A DNA stretch of 12,497 nucleotides from Aquimarina sp. (GCA_002697475.1 NZVW01000001.1:1-12497); one strand, 5' to 3'. Counted from the first letter of the stretch, positions 1 through 8,099 are shown. Notes: a model not told the origin generated them from the letters alone. A program made the numbers and translations.

Positions 1-53
1 AAAACAGTTTTTAGGAACTAAATAGTTAAGGGGGTAAGAGCTGTTTACTACAT

Positions 54-97
54 AAATTTAGGAAAAAATAATTACTAAAGCTCCAGAACCTAAATTT
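54..97. repeat. 9-bp inverted repeat downstream of manA
   Basis: AAATTTAGG at 54-62 is the exact reverse complement of CCTAAATTT at 89-97, with a 26-base spacer. It lies just past the manA stop, so a terminator is possible. However, the stem is AT-rich, the loop is long, and no clear U-run follows it on the minus strand. It may simply be a weak structure or a degenerate intergenic repeat. I see no gene in bases 1-121. Confidence 0.25.
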
Positions 98-121
98 TTG
101 ATAACTATCTTAATCAGTTAT

Positions 122-1090
122 TCAGATATAAACTTCTAGAAGTTCACAGGACTTAGACTTTATGGAAACATTTTGAGCAAAAGCAGGGATGAGTATCGTC
201 TCTCCTTTTTTTACATACTCTTTATGACCGTCAACTGATATGTCGGCTTCTCCATCAGTGCACATATAGATTACAAAAGAGTCAAGCGACCTGTAGTTTT
301 TGTAATATAAGTTTTTTACTCGAATAAAATTCGTAGTAAAATATTGGCAACTAACAATATTCGAAGCGGTATTGTTCTGTTTTATATACTCTTTCTTATA
401 ATCTTTTGTATTGGAGAACTCGATAACCTCCAGCGCTTGTTGTGTATGTAACTCTCTTGAATTTCCTGCAGAATCTGTTCGGTTCCAATCATAAATTCTA
501 TAAGTAATATCAGAGGTTTGTTGTATCTCTGCTAACATTACACCAGCACCTATGGCGTGTACTTTGCCAGCATTTATAAAATAAGAGTCTCCCGGCTTTA
601 CCTGTTCATAATGAAGGATACTTTCTAAGGTGTTATTGTTAAGACTTTTTAAGTATTCTTCTTTTGTAATTTTATCTTCAAACCCAACAATTAGATTAGC
701 ATTTTGATCTGCTTGCATTACATACCACATTTCGGTTTTACCAAAGGAATTGTGCCTTTTATAAGCTATCTGATCATCTGGATGAACTTGAATAGATAAA
801 TCCTGATTAGCATCAATAAATTTTATAAGAAGCGGAAATTTGTTACCGAAAATCTTATAATTTCTTTCGCCAACTAAAGAGGATTCAAAATAATTTATAA
901 GTTGTGTTAGTGATACTCCTTTAGCTGGTCCATTAGCTACTATTGAAATATTATCTTCAACATCGGATATCTCCCAACTTTCACCTATATTGTTTTTAGT
1001 AGAATTTTTGCATAAAACTTCTTTTAGTTTATTACCACCCCATATTTTCTCTTTAAGTATGGGTTCGAATTTTATTGGATAATTAATCAT
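122..1090 (-). CDS. manA: Mannose-6-phosphate isomerase, class I (ManA)
   Basis: Cytoplasmic zinc enzyme interconverting fructose-6-phosphate and mannose-6-phosphate, the entry step to GDP-mannose and related sugars. At 322 residues it matches the short Bacillus-type class I family. Visible family signatures are KIWGG near residue 15, the zinc-site segment SIQVHPDD (Gln101, His103), the Glu of KTEMWYVM (Glu120), and GKVHAIGAGVMLAEIQQ with His178, followed by the TYRIYDW segment with conserved Arg198. A C-terminal cupin-like half follows. The ATG at 1090 is preceded by two CC(C)TAAA words and no Shine-Dalgarno. It lies 31 bases downstream of the GT2 stop, so the two are very likely one transcript. 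Substrate identity is well supported by the family; its role in glycan synthesis here is inferred from neighbours. A catabolic mannose role is also possible. Confidence 0.93.
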   Translation of the reverse strand: MINYPIKFEPILKEKIWGGNKLKEVLCKNSTKNNIGESWEISDVEDNISIVANGPAKGVSLTQLINYFESSLVGERNYKIFGNKFPLLIKFIDANQDLSIQVHPDDQIAYKRHNSFGKTEMWYVMQADQNANLIVGFEDKITKEEYLKSLNNNTLESILHYEQVKPGDSYFINAGKVHAIGAGVMLAEIQQTSDITYRIYDWNRTDSAGNSRELHTQQALEVIEFSNTKDYKKEYIKQNNTASNIVSCQYFTTNFIRVKNLYYKNYRSLDSFVIYMCTDGEADISVDGHKEYVKKGETILIPAFAQNVSIKSKSCELLEVYI

Positions 1091-1121
1091 GGTCTCAAGA
1101 TTTAGGTGTTAGATTTAGGGA

Positions 1122-1949
1122 TTAGGCAGCCGTCGCCATAGCAGGTATTTTATTGCCATAAATTTCTACTACAGGTTCAGCATTAGTCATAGTCTGGTTA
1201 GAATAGAATGCATATTTTACATTGTAGTTATACCAGATAGAAAGTAATCTGTAAGGGATTTCTAAAGAGTCTTTTAGTCCTAGTTTTGAGTCTTCCATAT
1301 GCACCCATCTTTTTAAAGGCTGTTCAAATATAGATTTAACTACTTCTGCTTTGCCCATATGTCTTTTTAGTCTGATAAACATTTCTACATCAAATAACCA
1401 TCTGCTGAAAAAGTTTTTCTCAAACATTATTGGTACTAATGCTGCTCTAAAAACTTTAGCTCCACATTGAGTGTCACTAATGGATAAACCCAGAATTAAA
1501 ACGATTAAAAAGTTGATGACTTTAGAAATAATTGCTCTTATTTTGTCTTTTTCTATTGCCTCTGAAGCATTTTTTGCTCTTGAGCCAAAAACAAAGCTTA
1601 GTTCATTATTTGTTTTTAAAGTTTTAAGAAGTTCTCCAAAATCTTCAAAATCCGTAGATAAATCTGCATCAATAAAACCGATGTACTGGATGTTTCCTTT
1701 ACTGTATAAGTATCTTGCTCCTGCTCTAACTGCTGCAGCTTTACCAGCATTTTTCTTAATGTCTACAATACTAACCTTAGTAGGATTTACTTGTTGTATA
1801 TCTCTTAATACTTTAACTGTTTTGTCTTTACTTCCATCATTTACAAAACATAAGTGATATTCGTTATCTTGGCTTATAAAATCAACGAAGGCTTGTACAT
1901 TTAATCTCTTTTCTTCATTGTAACACGGTATGATTAGTCCTGTTTTCAT
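1122..1949 (-). CDS. GT2 glycosyltransferase, polyprenyl-phosphate sugar synthase type (Alg5/Dpm1-like)
   Basis: Predicted to transfer a hexose from a nucleotide sugar to a polyprenyl phosphate on the cytoplasmic face of the inner membrane. The 275-residue protein has the GT-A N-terminus IIPCYNEEKRL (from residue 6), CFVNDGSKDKT (residues 34-44), a metal-binding DAD (Asp94-Ala-Asp96 in FIDADLST), then DTQCGAKVF and RWLFDVEMF, which are typical of the dolichyl-phosphate glucosyl/mannosyltransferase group. A hydrophobic stretch around residues 144-158 may sit at the membrane. There are no C-terminal multi-TM segments, unlike GtrB/ArnC types. The donor sugar cannot be read from the sequence; glucose or mannose are the family norms, and adjacent manA makes mannose attractive. 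The ATG at 1949 begins directly at the conserved domain. It is the first gene of a probable two-gene operon and a paralogue of the GT2 at 11487-12281. Confidence 0.88.
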   Translation of the reverse strand: MKTGLIIPCYNEEKRLNVQAFVDFISQDNEYHLCFVNDGSKDKTVKVLRDIQQVNPTKVSIVDIKKNAGKAAAVRAGARYLYSKGNIQYIGFIDADLSTDFEDFGELLKTLKTNNELSFVFGSRAKNASEAIEKDKIRAIISKVINFLIVLILGLSISDTQCGAKVFRAALVPIMFEKNFFSRWLFDVEMFIRLKRHMGKAEVVKSIFEQPLKRWVHMEDSKLGLKDSLEIPYRLLSIWYNYNVKYAFYSNQTMTNAEPVVEIYGNKIPAMATAA

Positions 1950-1960
1950 AATTAGATTAT

Positions 1961-1967
1961 TTTGGGA
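1961..1967 (-). promoter_or_regulatory. CCCWAAA leader word upstream of the first GT2 gene
   Basis: On the minus strand this reads TCCCAAA, 11 bases before the ATG. It is one of six similar words in the leaders of minus-strand genes in this window (see findings). Function is unknown; it may be a translation-initiation feature or a chance of base composition. Confidence 0.25.
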
Positions 1968-1974
1968 TTTGATT

Positions 1975-1982
1975 CAAAAGTA
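1975..1982 (-). promoter_or_regulatory. Bacteroidota -7 promoter element for the GT2-manA operon
   Basis: The minus strand reads TACTTTTG, an exact match to the Bacteroidota housekeeping -7 consensus TAnnTTTG. It lies 26 bases before the GT2 ATG, which would give a leader of about 20 bases. No convincing TTTG -33 element is visible at the usual spacing, so the promoter may need an activator. The palindromes at 2033-2074 lie just upstream. Confidence 0.5.
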
Positions 1983-2032
1983 GGTCGGTAATGCTGTTGA
2001 TTTTGAGTGATTTCGATGGATGAAAAGCTTCT

Positions 2033-2074
2033 TTCGGCGAGTGGCGTTCGTCGAAGGATATACTATTCGTCGAA
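2033..2074. promoter_or_regulatory. Three TTCG-N-CGAA palindromes in the divergent promoter region
   Basis: Copies are at 2033-2041 (TTCGGCGAG, one mismatch), 2047-2055 (TTCGTCGAA) and 2066-2074 (TTCGTCGAA). A more degenerate word, TTCGATGGA, lies at 2012-2020. Centres are 14 and 19 bases apart. The sites fall between the divergent GT2-manA and GT-C/Ig/GH5 operons, and the last one touches the possible -33 region of the plus-strand operon. This looks like an operator for a dimeric regulator. I cannot name the regulator. Confidence 0.45.
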
Positions 2075-2098
2075 ACTAAATCCTTTATCGTATATTTA
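2067..2098 (+). promoter_or_regulatory. Possible promoter of the GT-C/Ig/GH5 operon
   Basis: TATATTTA at 2091-2098 differs from TAnnTTTG only in the last base. TTCG at 2067-2070 lies 20 bases upstream, where a TTTG -33 box would be expected. The leader would be about 30 bases. The match is approximate and the -33 box coincides with the third palindrome, so binding of a regulator there could block or replace it. Confidence 0.3.
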
Positions 2099-2132
2099 AA
2101 TCAAGAGAACAGAGTATCGTATTGTAAGGACA

Positions 2133-5100
2133 ATGAACAAAAAGATTACCAATAAATATCTTATTAGCGCATTATTGATTGGAGTACTGTTTCACGGTAC
2201 AGGTATTTTTTTTACACTAGAGACTACCTACGATGCTTTAATTCATTTGTTTTTTGCTGACCATTATGCTTCCAATTGGTTTGAACCATGGAGTTATAGT
2301 TGGTATACGGGTTTTACAGTTATGGGCTATCCTCCATTGGTTCATCAGAGTATAGGGCTTCTTTCCTATATCGGCGGACTAAAATTTGGTCTGTTCACCA
2401 TGGCAATTATTTGCGTAATTCTTTTTATAACCGGTGTATACAAGTTTTCACTACTTATAACAGGTAAGCGGAATATAGCGGGCTACGCTGCACTTGTAGC
2501 GGTATTTTCCTCATCTTTCGTAGAAACTCTACATATTTTTGGTCAGTTACCTAGTATAATGGGTATCTCAATACTAATGCATGCATTACCTAAAATCTAT
2601 TTATGGATCAAAACAGGTAAGTGGATACATTTAGTTAAGGCATTCAGCTTAATGGCTGTCACGGTGACCTCTCATCACGTTACCCCCATCTTTGGGATGA
2701 TTTTCTTTATTTTTCCCTTAATAGGTATGGTGATTATGGATGAAACAAGAGACAGGGTAGGCTCCTATTCAGCCATACGGCTTAAAAATTTTATTCAGAC
2801 CTTTATTAGTCTATTTTGGCGTATTGTTAAATTTGGATTTGGATCTTTAGTGTTGATCGTGGTTTGTATTTTACCTTATTGGATCAATACAAAAAATAAT
2901 CCTATTACTCAGGTACCTATACCACACGGCTCCAGAGATAATTTTCTAGAGGTAACCTCATCAGGATTAGTGTTTTTTGTCATTCCCTGGGGCATAATTC
3001 TATTTTTACTTCCTTATCTATTTTACAGATATTACAGTAAGCGTTATTTGTTTTTTGGATTATCTCTGACCTTATTGACTATTCTTGGTACAGGAGGAAC
3101 TACGCCGGTGCCTAAAATAATCTTAGGAGACAATGCTTTTAATATACTTACTTTAGACAGATTTACGCTATGGGCTTCAATTATGGCTCTGCCTATTTTT
3201 GGAGAGTTCTGTTACCGTATAGCGGAAGGGGATCTAAAGCTTGCATTACAACAACGACTTGGACCAGTTTTACATAGAATATTAGGAGGCGCATTAGCTG
3301 CCTCATATATTTTTATGTGCATTTCTACCATGAGTCTTGGATATTTTAGGCCCTCTCAACCGCAAAAAATAAAAATGCTACCTATCCTTAATTTTTTAAA
3401 ACAGGATCAGCATGACCACTGGCGGTATTTACCGTTAGGTTTTGGAGATCAGATGGCCTGGTTATCTGCTCAGACGAATGCCATGACAGTAGATGGTAAT
3501 TATCACTCAGCACGTCGATTACCGGAACTCACCTCAAGAGCTGTGGAGCGTTTAGAGAATTCGAAGTTCAGAGGAGTTGAAGGTATAGGGTCTCTTCAGC
3601 AGTTTTTAACGATCCCTGAAAAGTATAATTTGAAATATGTTTTTTCTAATGATAAATTTTATGATCCTATACTTTATTTCTGTGGATGGCAACGATTACG
3701 TCAGTTAGAAAATGGAATTATGGTTTGGGAAAAACTGAACGTACCGCCTTTACCTAATATTATACCAAAGGAGGATGTTTCAATTACTTTAAAGCTTATG
3801 TGGGGGTTAATACCAATCTCTACTATAATTTTAGCGTTTATAATAAATATCCAAATGTTGTGGATGCAAGCTCTAAAGTCAGGAAACCGAGAAAATCCGG
3901 TGTTTTTTAATTTTTCTATCCCATATAATGGTTTTAGATCGCTGTTAATTAAAATTCAATATGTTTGGGTAGTACTTATTTTAGTAATAATAGGATACGG
4001 TTTGTATCTCTTTTATATTAAAAACACTACTCAGTTAAGTCCCGTAAATGTGGTCAAAGCGTATTATGATGCTTTAGACTATAAAGAGTTTAGCAGAGCT
4101 TATTCCTACATTGATCCGAAAAGTAATAAAACAGAAGATCAATATATGCTTGAAGTTGCTGTTACAGACGGCTTGTTAAGTTCATACGCTAAAATGGATG
4201 GAATAGAAGCTACTATTATAGAGCACACAGACTCTACAGCAAAGGTTAAGGCAGCTACATATTGGATTACACCATTAGAGAGAATTTCTAATACTTTTTA
4301 TCATGATGTTGTGAAAAGAAATAATAAATGGCACTTAAAACCTTTAGACTATGATCTCGATATACCCCCGGATCAATTACTTTCCAATAATATTACCCAA
4401 TTCTACAATCATGGAAGACGCAGAATCTCTTCAGAGCAAACTTATCATGAAGATGTGCTGAAACAACCAGTGCTGGAGGTGTTATCTACTGCATTGATTA
4501 AAACAGACAGTACATATACGGTAGTCGGAGAAATACAAAATGTAGACAATGTACCGGCAGATGTTGTCATAAAATGTACATTATATAATGACTATGATGA
4601 AGAGTTGGCCGTATATAATGCTAAGGATCAAATGAAACATAAACTGATGCCTAAAGAAATTACAAGCTTTAGAATTAATTTTGAAGGAATCGCCTGGCTT
4701 GATAGCGCATCAAAAAAACCAGATACATTTGATCCAAATGAATTTACCCCCGTCGATTTAAGTGATATACCTACCAAGTTTAATCTTCAATGTGCAGGAA
4801 ATGTAGCAACATCAGACTTATATAAGGGAGTATCAATTGCAGAATTAAGACAGGAAAATGATTACATAGAGGGCGTTCTGTTTAATTCAGGAATACAAGA
4901 AGTAACCATTCCGCAATTAATTATTTCTTACTATAACAATAACCACGAGTTAATCTGGGTAGATCAGGATTATATTAAAGAAGGTATAAGACCGCAACGT
5001 AAAAAAGTCTTTAGTTATAAGCTTAAAGACTTAAATTCTATTAGCATTATAAATAATAGTCTTGATAATACTTTTGTCAATGGTTTACCTAATGAAGCTA

Positions 5101-5225
5101 TAAGTTATAAAGTAACACCTAATAGAAAAAAAGAACAAAGAAAAGTTCAATTTATACCTGTATCCGGAAAATCATATCCATACATAAAAGTTGAAATCAA
5201 TAATTATATAGGAGCTCCATATTAA
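2133..5225 (+). CDS. Large GT-C-like membrane protein (6-pyruvoyl-tetrahydropterin synthase-related family) with NTF2-like and FxLYD-like C-terminus
   Basis: Polytopic inner-membrane protein of 1030 residues. About 10-11 membrane segments lie between residues 8 and 402, another near 552-573 and a last one at 608-628. The first outer loop holds TTYDALIHLF with Asp34 and His38, placed like the catalytic acidic residue of GT-C glycosyltransferases that use polyprenyl-phosphate sugars. Residues 405-545 form a soluble loop. After the last membrane helix comes an NTF2-like domain (about 636-740), then two FxLYD/Ig-like beta domains (about 778-855 and 898-965). Despite the family name, no pterin-synthase chemistry is expected. 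ATG 2133 is preceded by AAGGA at 2126-2130, unusually close to the start. Its stop overlaps the next start (TAATG). Glycosyltransferase function is inferred; an uncatalytic scaffold for glycan assembly is the alternative. Confidence 0.8.
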   Translation: MNKKITNKYLISALLIGVLFHGTGIFFTLETTYDALIHLFFADHYASNWFEPWSYSWYTGFTVMGYPPLVHQSIGLLSYIGGLKFGLFTMAIICVILFITGVYKFSLLITGKRNIAGYAALVAVFSSSFVETLHIFGQLPSIMGISILMHALPKIYLWIKTGKWIHLVKAFSLMAVTVTSHHVTPIFGMIFFIFPLIGMVIMDETRDRVGSYSAIRLKNFIQTFISLFWRIVKFGFGSLVLIVVCILPYWINTKNNPITQVPIPHGSRDNFLEVTSSGLVFFVIPWGIILFLLPYLFYRYYSKRYLFFGLSLTLLTILGTGGTTPVPKIILGDNAFNILTLDRFTLWASIMALPIFGEFCYRIAEGDLKLALQQRLGPVLHRILGGALAASYIFMCISTMSLGYFRPSQPQKIKMLPILNFLKQDQHDHWRYLPLGFGDQMAWLSAQTNAMTVDGNYHSARRLPELTSRAVERLENSKFRGVEGIGSLQQFLTIPEKYNLKYVFSNDKFYDPILYFCGWQRLRQLENGIMVWEKLNVPPLPNIIPKEDVSITLKLMWGLIPISTIILAFIINIQMLWMQALKSGNRENPVFFNFSIPYNGFRSLLIKIQYVWVVLILVIIGYGLYLFYIKNTTQLSPVNVVKAYYDALDYKEFSRAYSYIDPKSNKTEDQYMLEVAVTDGLLSSYAKMDGIEATIIEHTDSTAKVKAATYWITPLERISNTFYHDVVKRNNKWHLKPLDYDLDIPPDQLLSNNITQFYNHGRRRISSEQTYHEDVLKQPVLEVLSTALIKTDSTYTVVGEIQNVDNVPADVVIKCTLYNDYDEELAVYNAKDQMKHKLMPKEITSFRINFEGIAWLDSASKKPDTFDPNEFTPVDLSDIPTKFNLQCAGNVATSDLYKGVSIAELRQENDYIEGVLFNSGIQEVTIPQLIISYYNNNHELIWVDQDYIKEGIRPQRKKVFSYKLKDLNSISIINNSLDNTFVNGLPNEAISYKVTPNRKKEQRKVQFIPVSGKSYPYIKVEINNYIGAPY

Positions 5226-6457
5226 TGAATAGAAAAATTTTAAAATATAGTATTTCTTTATTTTCCCTTTTTTCAATGGTAAGCCTTTTTGCTTCCTATG
5301 TTCTAAGTACTGCAAAGAACACAACTAATCTGTTGTCTCATCAATTAAATTATGTAGCAGGCGAAGCTGTCGATATTCAATTTTCAGTTGAAGATAATGG
5401 GATATATGAACTATTAGTTCAATCTTCTTACAGCACCGTATTCCTTAAGGAGGAGAGCTCCAATAAGAAGGTTTATTTTAATCTTCCTGAATTTATAACT
5501 ACTAAGAAAGGAAGTGTAAACTACACCTTATATTATAAGGGTGTAGCTAAAAATAAGGGCTCCGTAGTAATCGACTCTGCAGCAGATAAGGCGCCAATTG
5601 TCGAGGCTTATTTAGGACCTACAAGTATTACTGCAGGAGGTAGGGATTATGGTATGATTACAGTTATGCCTGCAGATATATTTGATAACCCATTGGAAGA
5701 TAGTACACAGCTGGCCATAAAATATCAATTTCTTAATACTGTAAAAACAGATAGTTCGTTACTCAATAATTTTATGGTTTGGAAGAATATTTATTCAGAC
5801 GAAAAGTCGGGTAGAATTTTAGTTTCAGCAAAGGAGAGCATTAACTCTTCAAAGGAGTTTACTTTAGATGTTTTTCCTGCTCAGGCCGAAGATTTTAAAC
5901 TATATGAAAATAGAAAGCATAACTATGCCGATGGAAATCAAGTGGTAGAATTTTATACATCAGAGATTAAGGATAAATTTGGTAATACGATCAGCGACGG
6001 TAGAATCGTGGATTTTGTGATTCAAAATGATAAAGGAGATCGAATTAATACAATAGGAAAAACAATGAACGGTATTGCCAGAGGTTTTATAGTTCATCCC
6101 GAAGAGCAATCAACTTGGTACGCCACGGCATATATTCCTGAAATGGCAGAGAGTAATAGTATAGAGCTAAGTTTTTTAGCAGCAGTAAAAGATTTTGATA
6201 TTCATTTTTCAGATAATAACAGAGAAATTAAAGTTGGTCCTATAACCAGTTTTATGGGACAACTAATTCCTGATGGGGCAATAATTACACTTTCTTTATA
6301 CAGAGAAGGAAAGTTGATTGATCGCTTTTTTAAGTATACTTATAATGGTGAAACAGATTTTGAGTTTTTAGAAGATTTTTATGCGGATGGAATTTATCAA
6401 ATTACACTACAAGGTTTAGGTGTAAAAAAAGAAATCGAAAAACACGAATTAAAGTGA
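5225..6457 (+). CDS. Exported or membrane-anchored Ig/Big-1-like multidomain protein
   Basis: A 410-residue protein with a basic start (MNRKILK) and a hydrophobic stretch at about residues 9-29, acting as a signal peptide or N-terminal anchor. No lipobox Cys is visible. The rest is beta-rich. A domain at about 122-217 starts GPTSITAGG and contains ADIFDNPLEDS. A second at about 228-320 contains YADGNQVVEF, KDKFGNTISDGR and a TMNGIARGF turn, the pattern of bacterial Ig-like domain 1 (invasin/Big-1). A further beta domain closes the chain. There are no catalytic motifs. The ATG overlaps the upstream stop by one base, implying translational coupling and probably matched amounts of the two proteins. 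I infer an extracytoplasmic partner or scaffold for the neighbouring membrane protein and glycosidase. I do not recognise a named family for the full length. Confidence 0.75.
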   Translation: MNRKILKYSISLFSLFSMVSLFASYVLSTAKNTTNLLSHQLNYVAGEAVDIQFSVEDNGIYELLVQSSYSTVFLKEESSNKKVYFNLPEFITTKKGSVNYTLYYKGVAKNKGSVVIDSAADKAPIVEAYLGPTSITAGGRDYGMITVMPADIFDNPLEDSTQLAIKYQFLNTVKTDSSLLNNFMVWKNIYSDEKSGRILVSAKESINSSKEFTLDVFPAQAEDFKLYENRKHNYADGNQVVEFYTSEIKDKFGNTISDGRIVDFVIQNDKGDRINTIGKTMNGIARGFIVHPEEQSTWYATAYIPEMAESNSIELSFLAAVKDFDIHFSDNNREIKVGPITSFMGQLIPDGAIITLSLYREGKLIDRFFKYTYNGETDFEFLEDFYADGIYQITLQGLGVKKEIEKHELK

Positions 6458-6485
6458 GTTACAAAGCTTTTACTTGTATGATTAT

Positions 6486-8024
6486 ATGAACGTGAGAAAA
6501 AATAAAATGATATACAGATCTTTATTAATACTGTCGTTTATAGCAGTAAATGGACTAATTCTTTTTGGTATTAGTCAAACATTATCTTTTCTAAATACTG
6601 GAGCTGATAGGTCTGGGATGCTTCACATTGGCATAAAAAACAAACAAGCATATACGCCTAGTGTAAAATGGAAGGACACTACCAATCCTGGTAGACCAAT
6701 TGAAAAACAAACCATGTATGAAATACAGAAAGATTATATTAATTCGTGGTATGTAAGAAATGTTGCTTATAAGGAATATGATTCTTTAGGAGTATTTGAT
6801 TTTTATACGGAAAATGCTAGGGATAACATTTTAAAAACATTAGTATTTAATCAATCTCAGAATATTAAGATTAGCAGTACAACACTATCTCATAATCTGT
6901 TTTTAGATTTTTATAGTGCTGATGGGCAACTTGTCATCTTTGAAGACAGAAATTTAAAATCTTATAAACAGATAACTCAACAGCAAGAACTAAAAGCAGA
7001 AGTTTTTGATACTGAAAATTATAAGATAGCCATGCTATTAGAAGATGGTTTTTGGAGAATCCGCCATATGGTCCGCCAAAAATCGAGTCAAGATACTTCT
7101 ACTATTAATACATCACCATATATAAAAAAAGACAAGATATATATTAATGACAAAAGTTTTAAAATAAAAGGAATCAACTACTACCCTAAAGATTCACCAT
7201 GGGATATGTTTGGAGATAATTTCAATACAAAAATTATTCAGAAAGATTTTGAAATTATTAAAAATGCAGGGTTAAACACTGTAAGAATATTTGTACCCTA
7301 CGAAGACTTTGGAAAAGAAAATGTAAAATCCGAAATGCTGTCTAAATTGCTACAAGTAATGGATTTAGCTGAGGATAAGCAGTTGAAAGTCGTAGTAACT
7401 TTATTTGATTTTTATGGTAATTATGCAGTTGAAGACTGGACTTTTACCCATAAGCATGTAGAACAAATTACTAACCAGTTAAAAAATCACTCGGCTTTAT
7501 TAATGTGGGATTTAAAAAATGAACCGGATTTAGACTTTGAAAGTAGAAACAAAACCACCGTTATGGCCTGGCTTAAAGAGATTGGTAAACAGGTCAAGGC
7601 TGTGGATTCGTTGCATCCTATAACTATCGGTTGGTCTTCTATTAATGCAGCTAAAAATCTCGAAGATATCGTAGATGTTGTATCCTTTCATTATTATGAG
7701 GACATCAAAGATTTTAATGAAAAGTATAAATTGCTAGAAGATATGCACAAGCCGAAGGTACTTCAGGAATTCGGAATGTCTTCATATCACGGTCTATGGG
7801 CACCATTTGGGAATTCAGAAGATGATCAGGCACAGTACCACAAATCTTTTCAGCAATTAATCAACTCCAATCAATTGAATTTTATGTCCTGGACCTTATA
7901 CGATTTTGATGAGGTGCCTACAAAAGTTGTAGGTAGGTTGCCCTGGCGAAAGAACAAACAAAAACATTTTGGTTTTATTGATCAAGAAGGAAAGAAGAAA
8001 CCTTCTTTTCAATATATAAAATAA
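6486..8024 (+). CDS. Membrane-anchored GH5-like (clan GH-A) glycosidase with N-terminal NTF2-like domain
   Basis: Type II membrane protein, 512 residues from ATG 6486. An anchor helix at about residues 10-35 puts the rest outside the cytoplasm. Residues about 78-200 look NTF2-like (a helix with KDYINSWYVRN, then strands ending DGFWRIRHMVR). Residues about 215-512 form a TIM-barrel glycosidase. GH-A residues visible are Arg267 (NTVRIF), Asn345-Glu346 in WDLKNEP (acid/base), His402 and Tyr404 (SFHYYE), Glu428 in LQEFG (nucleophile) and Trp469 (MSWTLYDF). All are intact, so hydrolase or transglycosylase activity is likely. Substrate is unknown; a beta-linked glycan made by this locus is a fair guess. 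Start choice: TTG 6474 is in frame and ATG 6507 is possible. ATG 6478 is out of frame and stops at once. Last gene of the operon, 28 bases after its neighbour. Confidence 0.85.
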   Translation: MNVRKNKMIYRSLLILSFIAVNGLILFGISQTLSFLNTGADRSGMLHIGIKNKQAYTPSVKWKDTTNPGRPIEKQTMYEIQKDYINSWYVRNVAYKEYDSLGVFDFYTENARDNILKTLVFNQSQNIKISSTTLSHNLFLDFYSADGQLVIFEDRNLKSYKQITQQQELKAEVFDTENYKIAMLLEDGFWRIRHMVRQKSSQDTSTINTSPYIKKDKIYINDKSFKIKGINYYPKDSPWDMFGDNFNTKIIQKDFEIIKNAGLNTVRIFVPYEDFGKENVKSEMLSKLLQVMDLAEDKQLKVVVTLFDFYGNYAVEDWTFTHKHVEQITNQLKNHSALLMWDLKNEPDLDFESRNKTTVMAWLKEIGKQVKAVDSLHPITIGWSSINAAKNLEDIVDVVSFHYYEDIKDFNEKYKLLEDMHKPKVLQEFGMSSYHGLWAPFGNSEDDQAQYHKSFQQLINSNQLNFMSWTLYDFDEVPTKVVGRLPWRKNKQKHFGFIDQEGKKKPSFQYIK

Positions 8025-8053
8025 AGCACTATCATTTATTATAATAGTGCTTT
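8023..8053. terminator. Bidirectional stem-loop terminator between convergent operons
   Basis: AAAGCACTAT (8023-8032) pairs perfectly with ATAGTGCTTT (8044-8053) around an 11-base loop. The A/T ends of the stem give a short U-run on either strand. It lies between the end of the GH5 gene and the convergent GT4 gene. The left arm includes the last two bases of the GH5 stop codon. Confidence 0.75.
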
Positions 8054-8099
8054 GAGGAAATGAACGACTTATATGGTACTTAACCACTTTAAATTCTTA

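Noticed and set aside
1..46. AAACAG...CTGTTT inverted repeat near the left edge
   Set aside because: Six pairs around a loop of more than 30 bases is expected by chance in this composition.
1471..1857. Open frame on the plus strand opposite the first GT2 gene
   Set aside because: It is antisense to a gene with all its GT2 motifs, and its translation shows no family signature. The same reasoning applies to 8797-9075, 10302-10508 and 11800-12024; the last mirrors 1471-1857 because the two GT2 genes are paralogues.
2133..5225. Calling this gene a pterin (6-pyruvoyl-tetrahydropterin) enzyme
   Set aside because: The family label is historical. The protein is a polytopic membrane protein and shows none of the zinc-histidine or catalytic features of pterin synthase.
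7896..8087. Short minus-strand frame overlapping the GH5 end and the terminator
   Set aside because: It runs through the terminator hairpin and lies opposite conserved GH5 sequence, and its product has no recognisable features.
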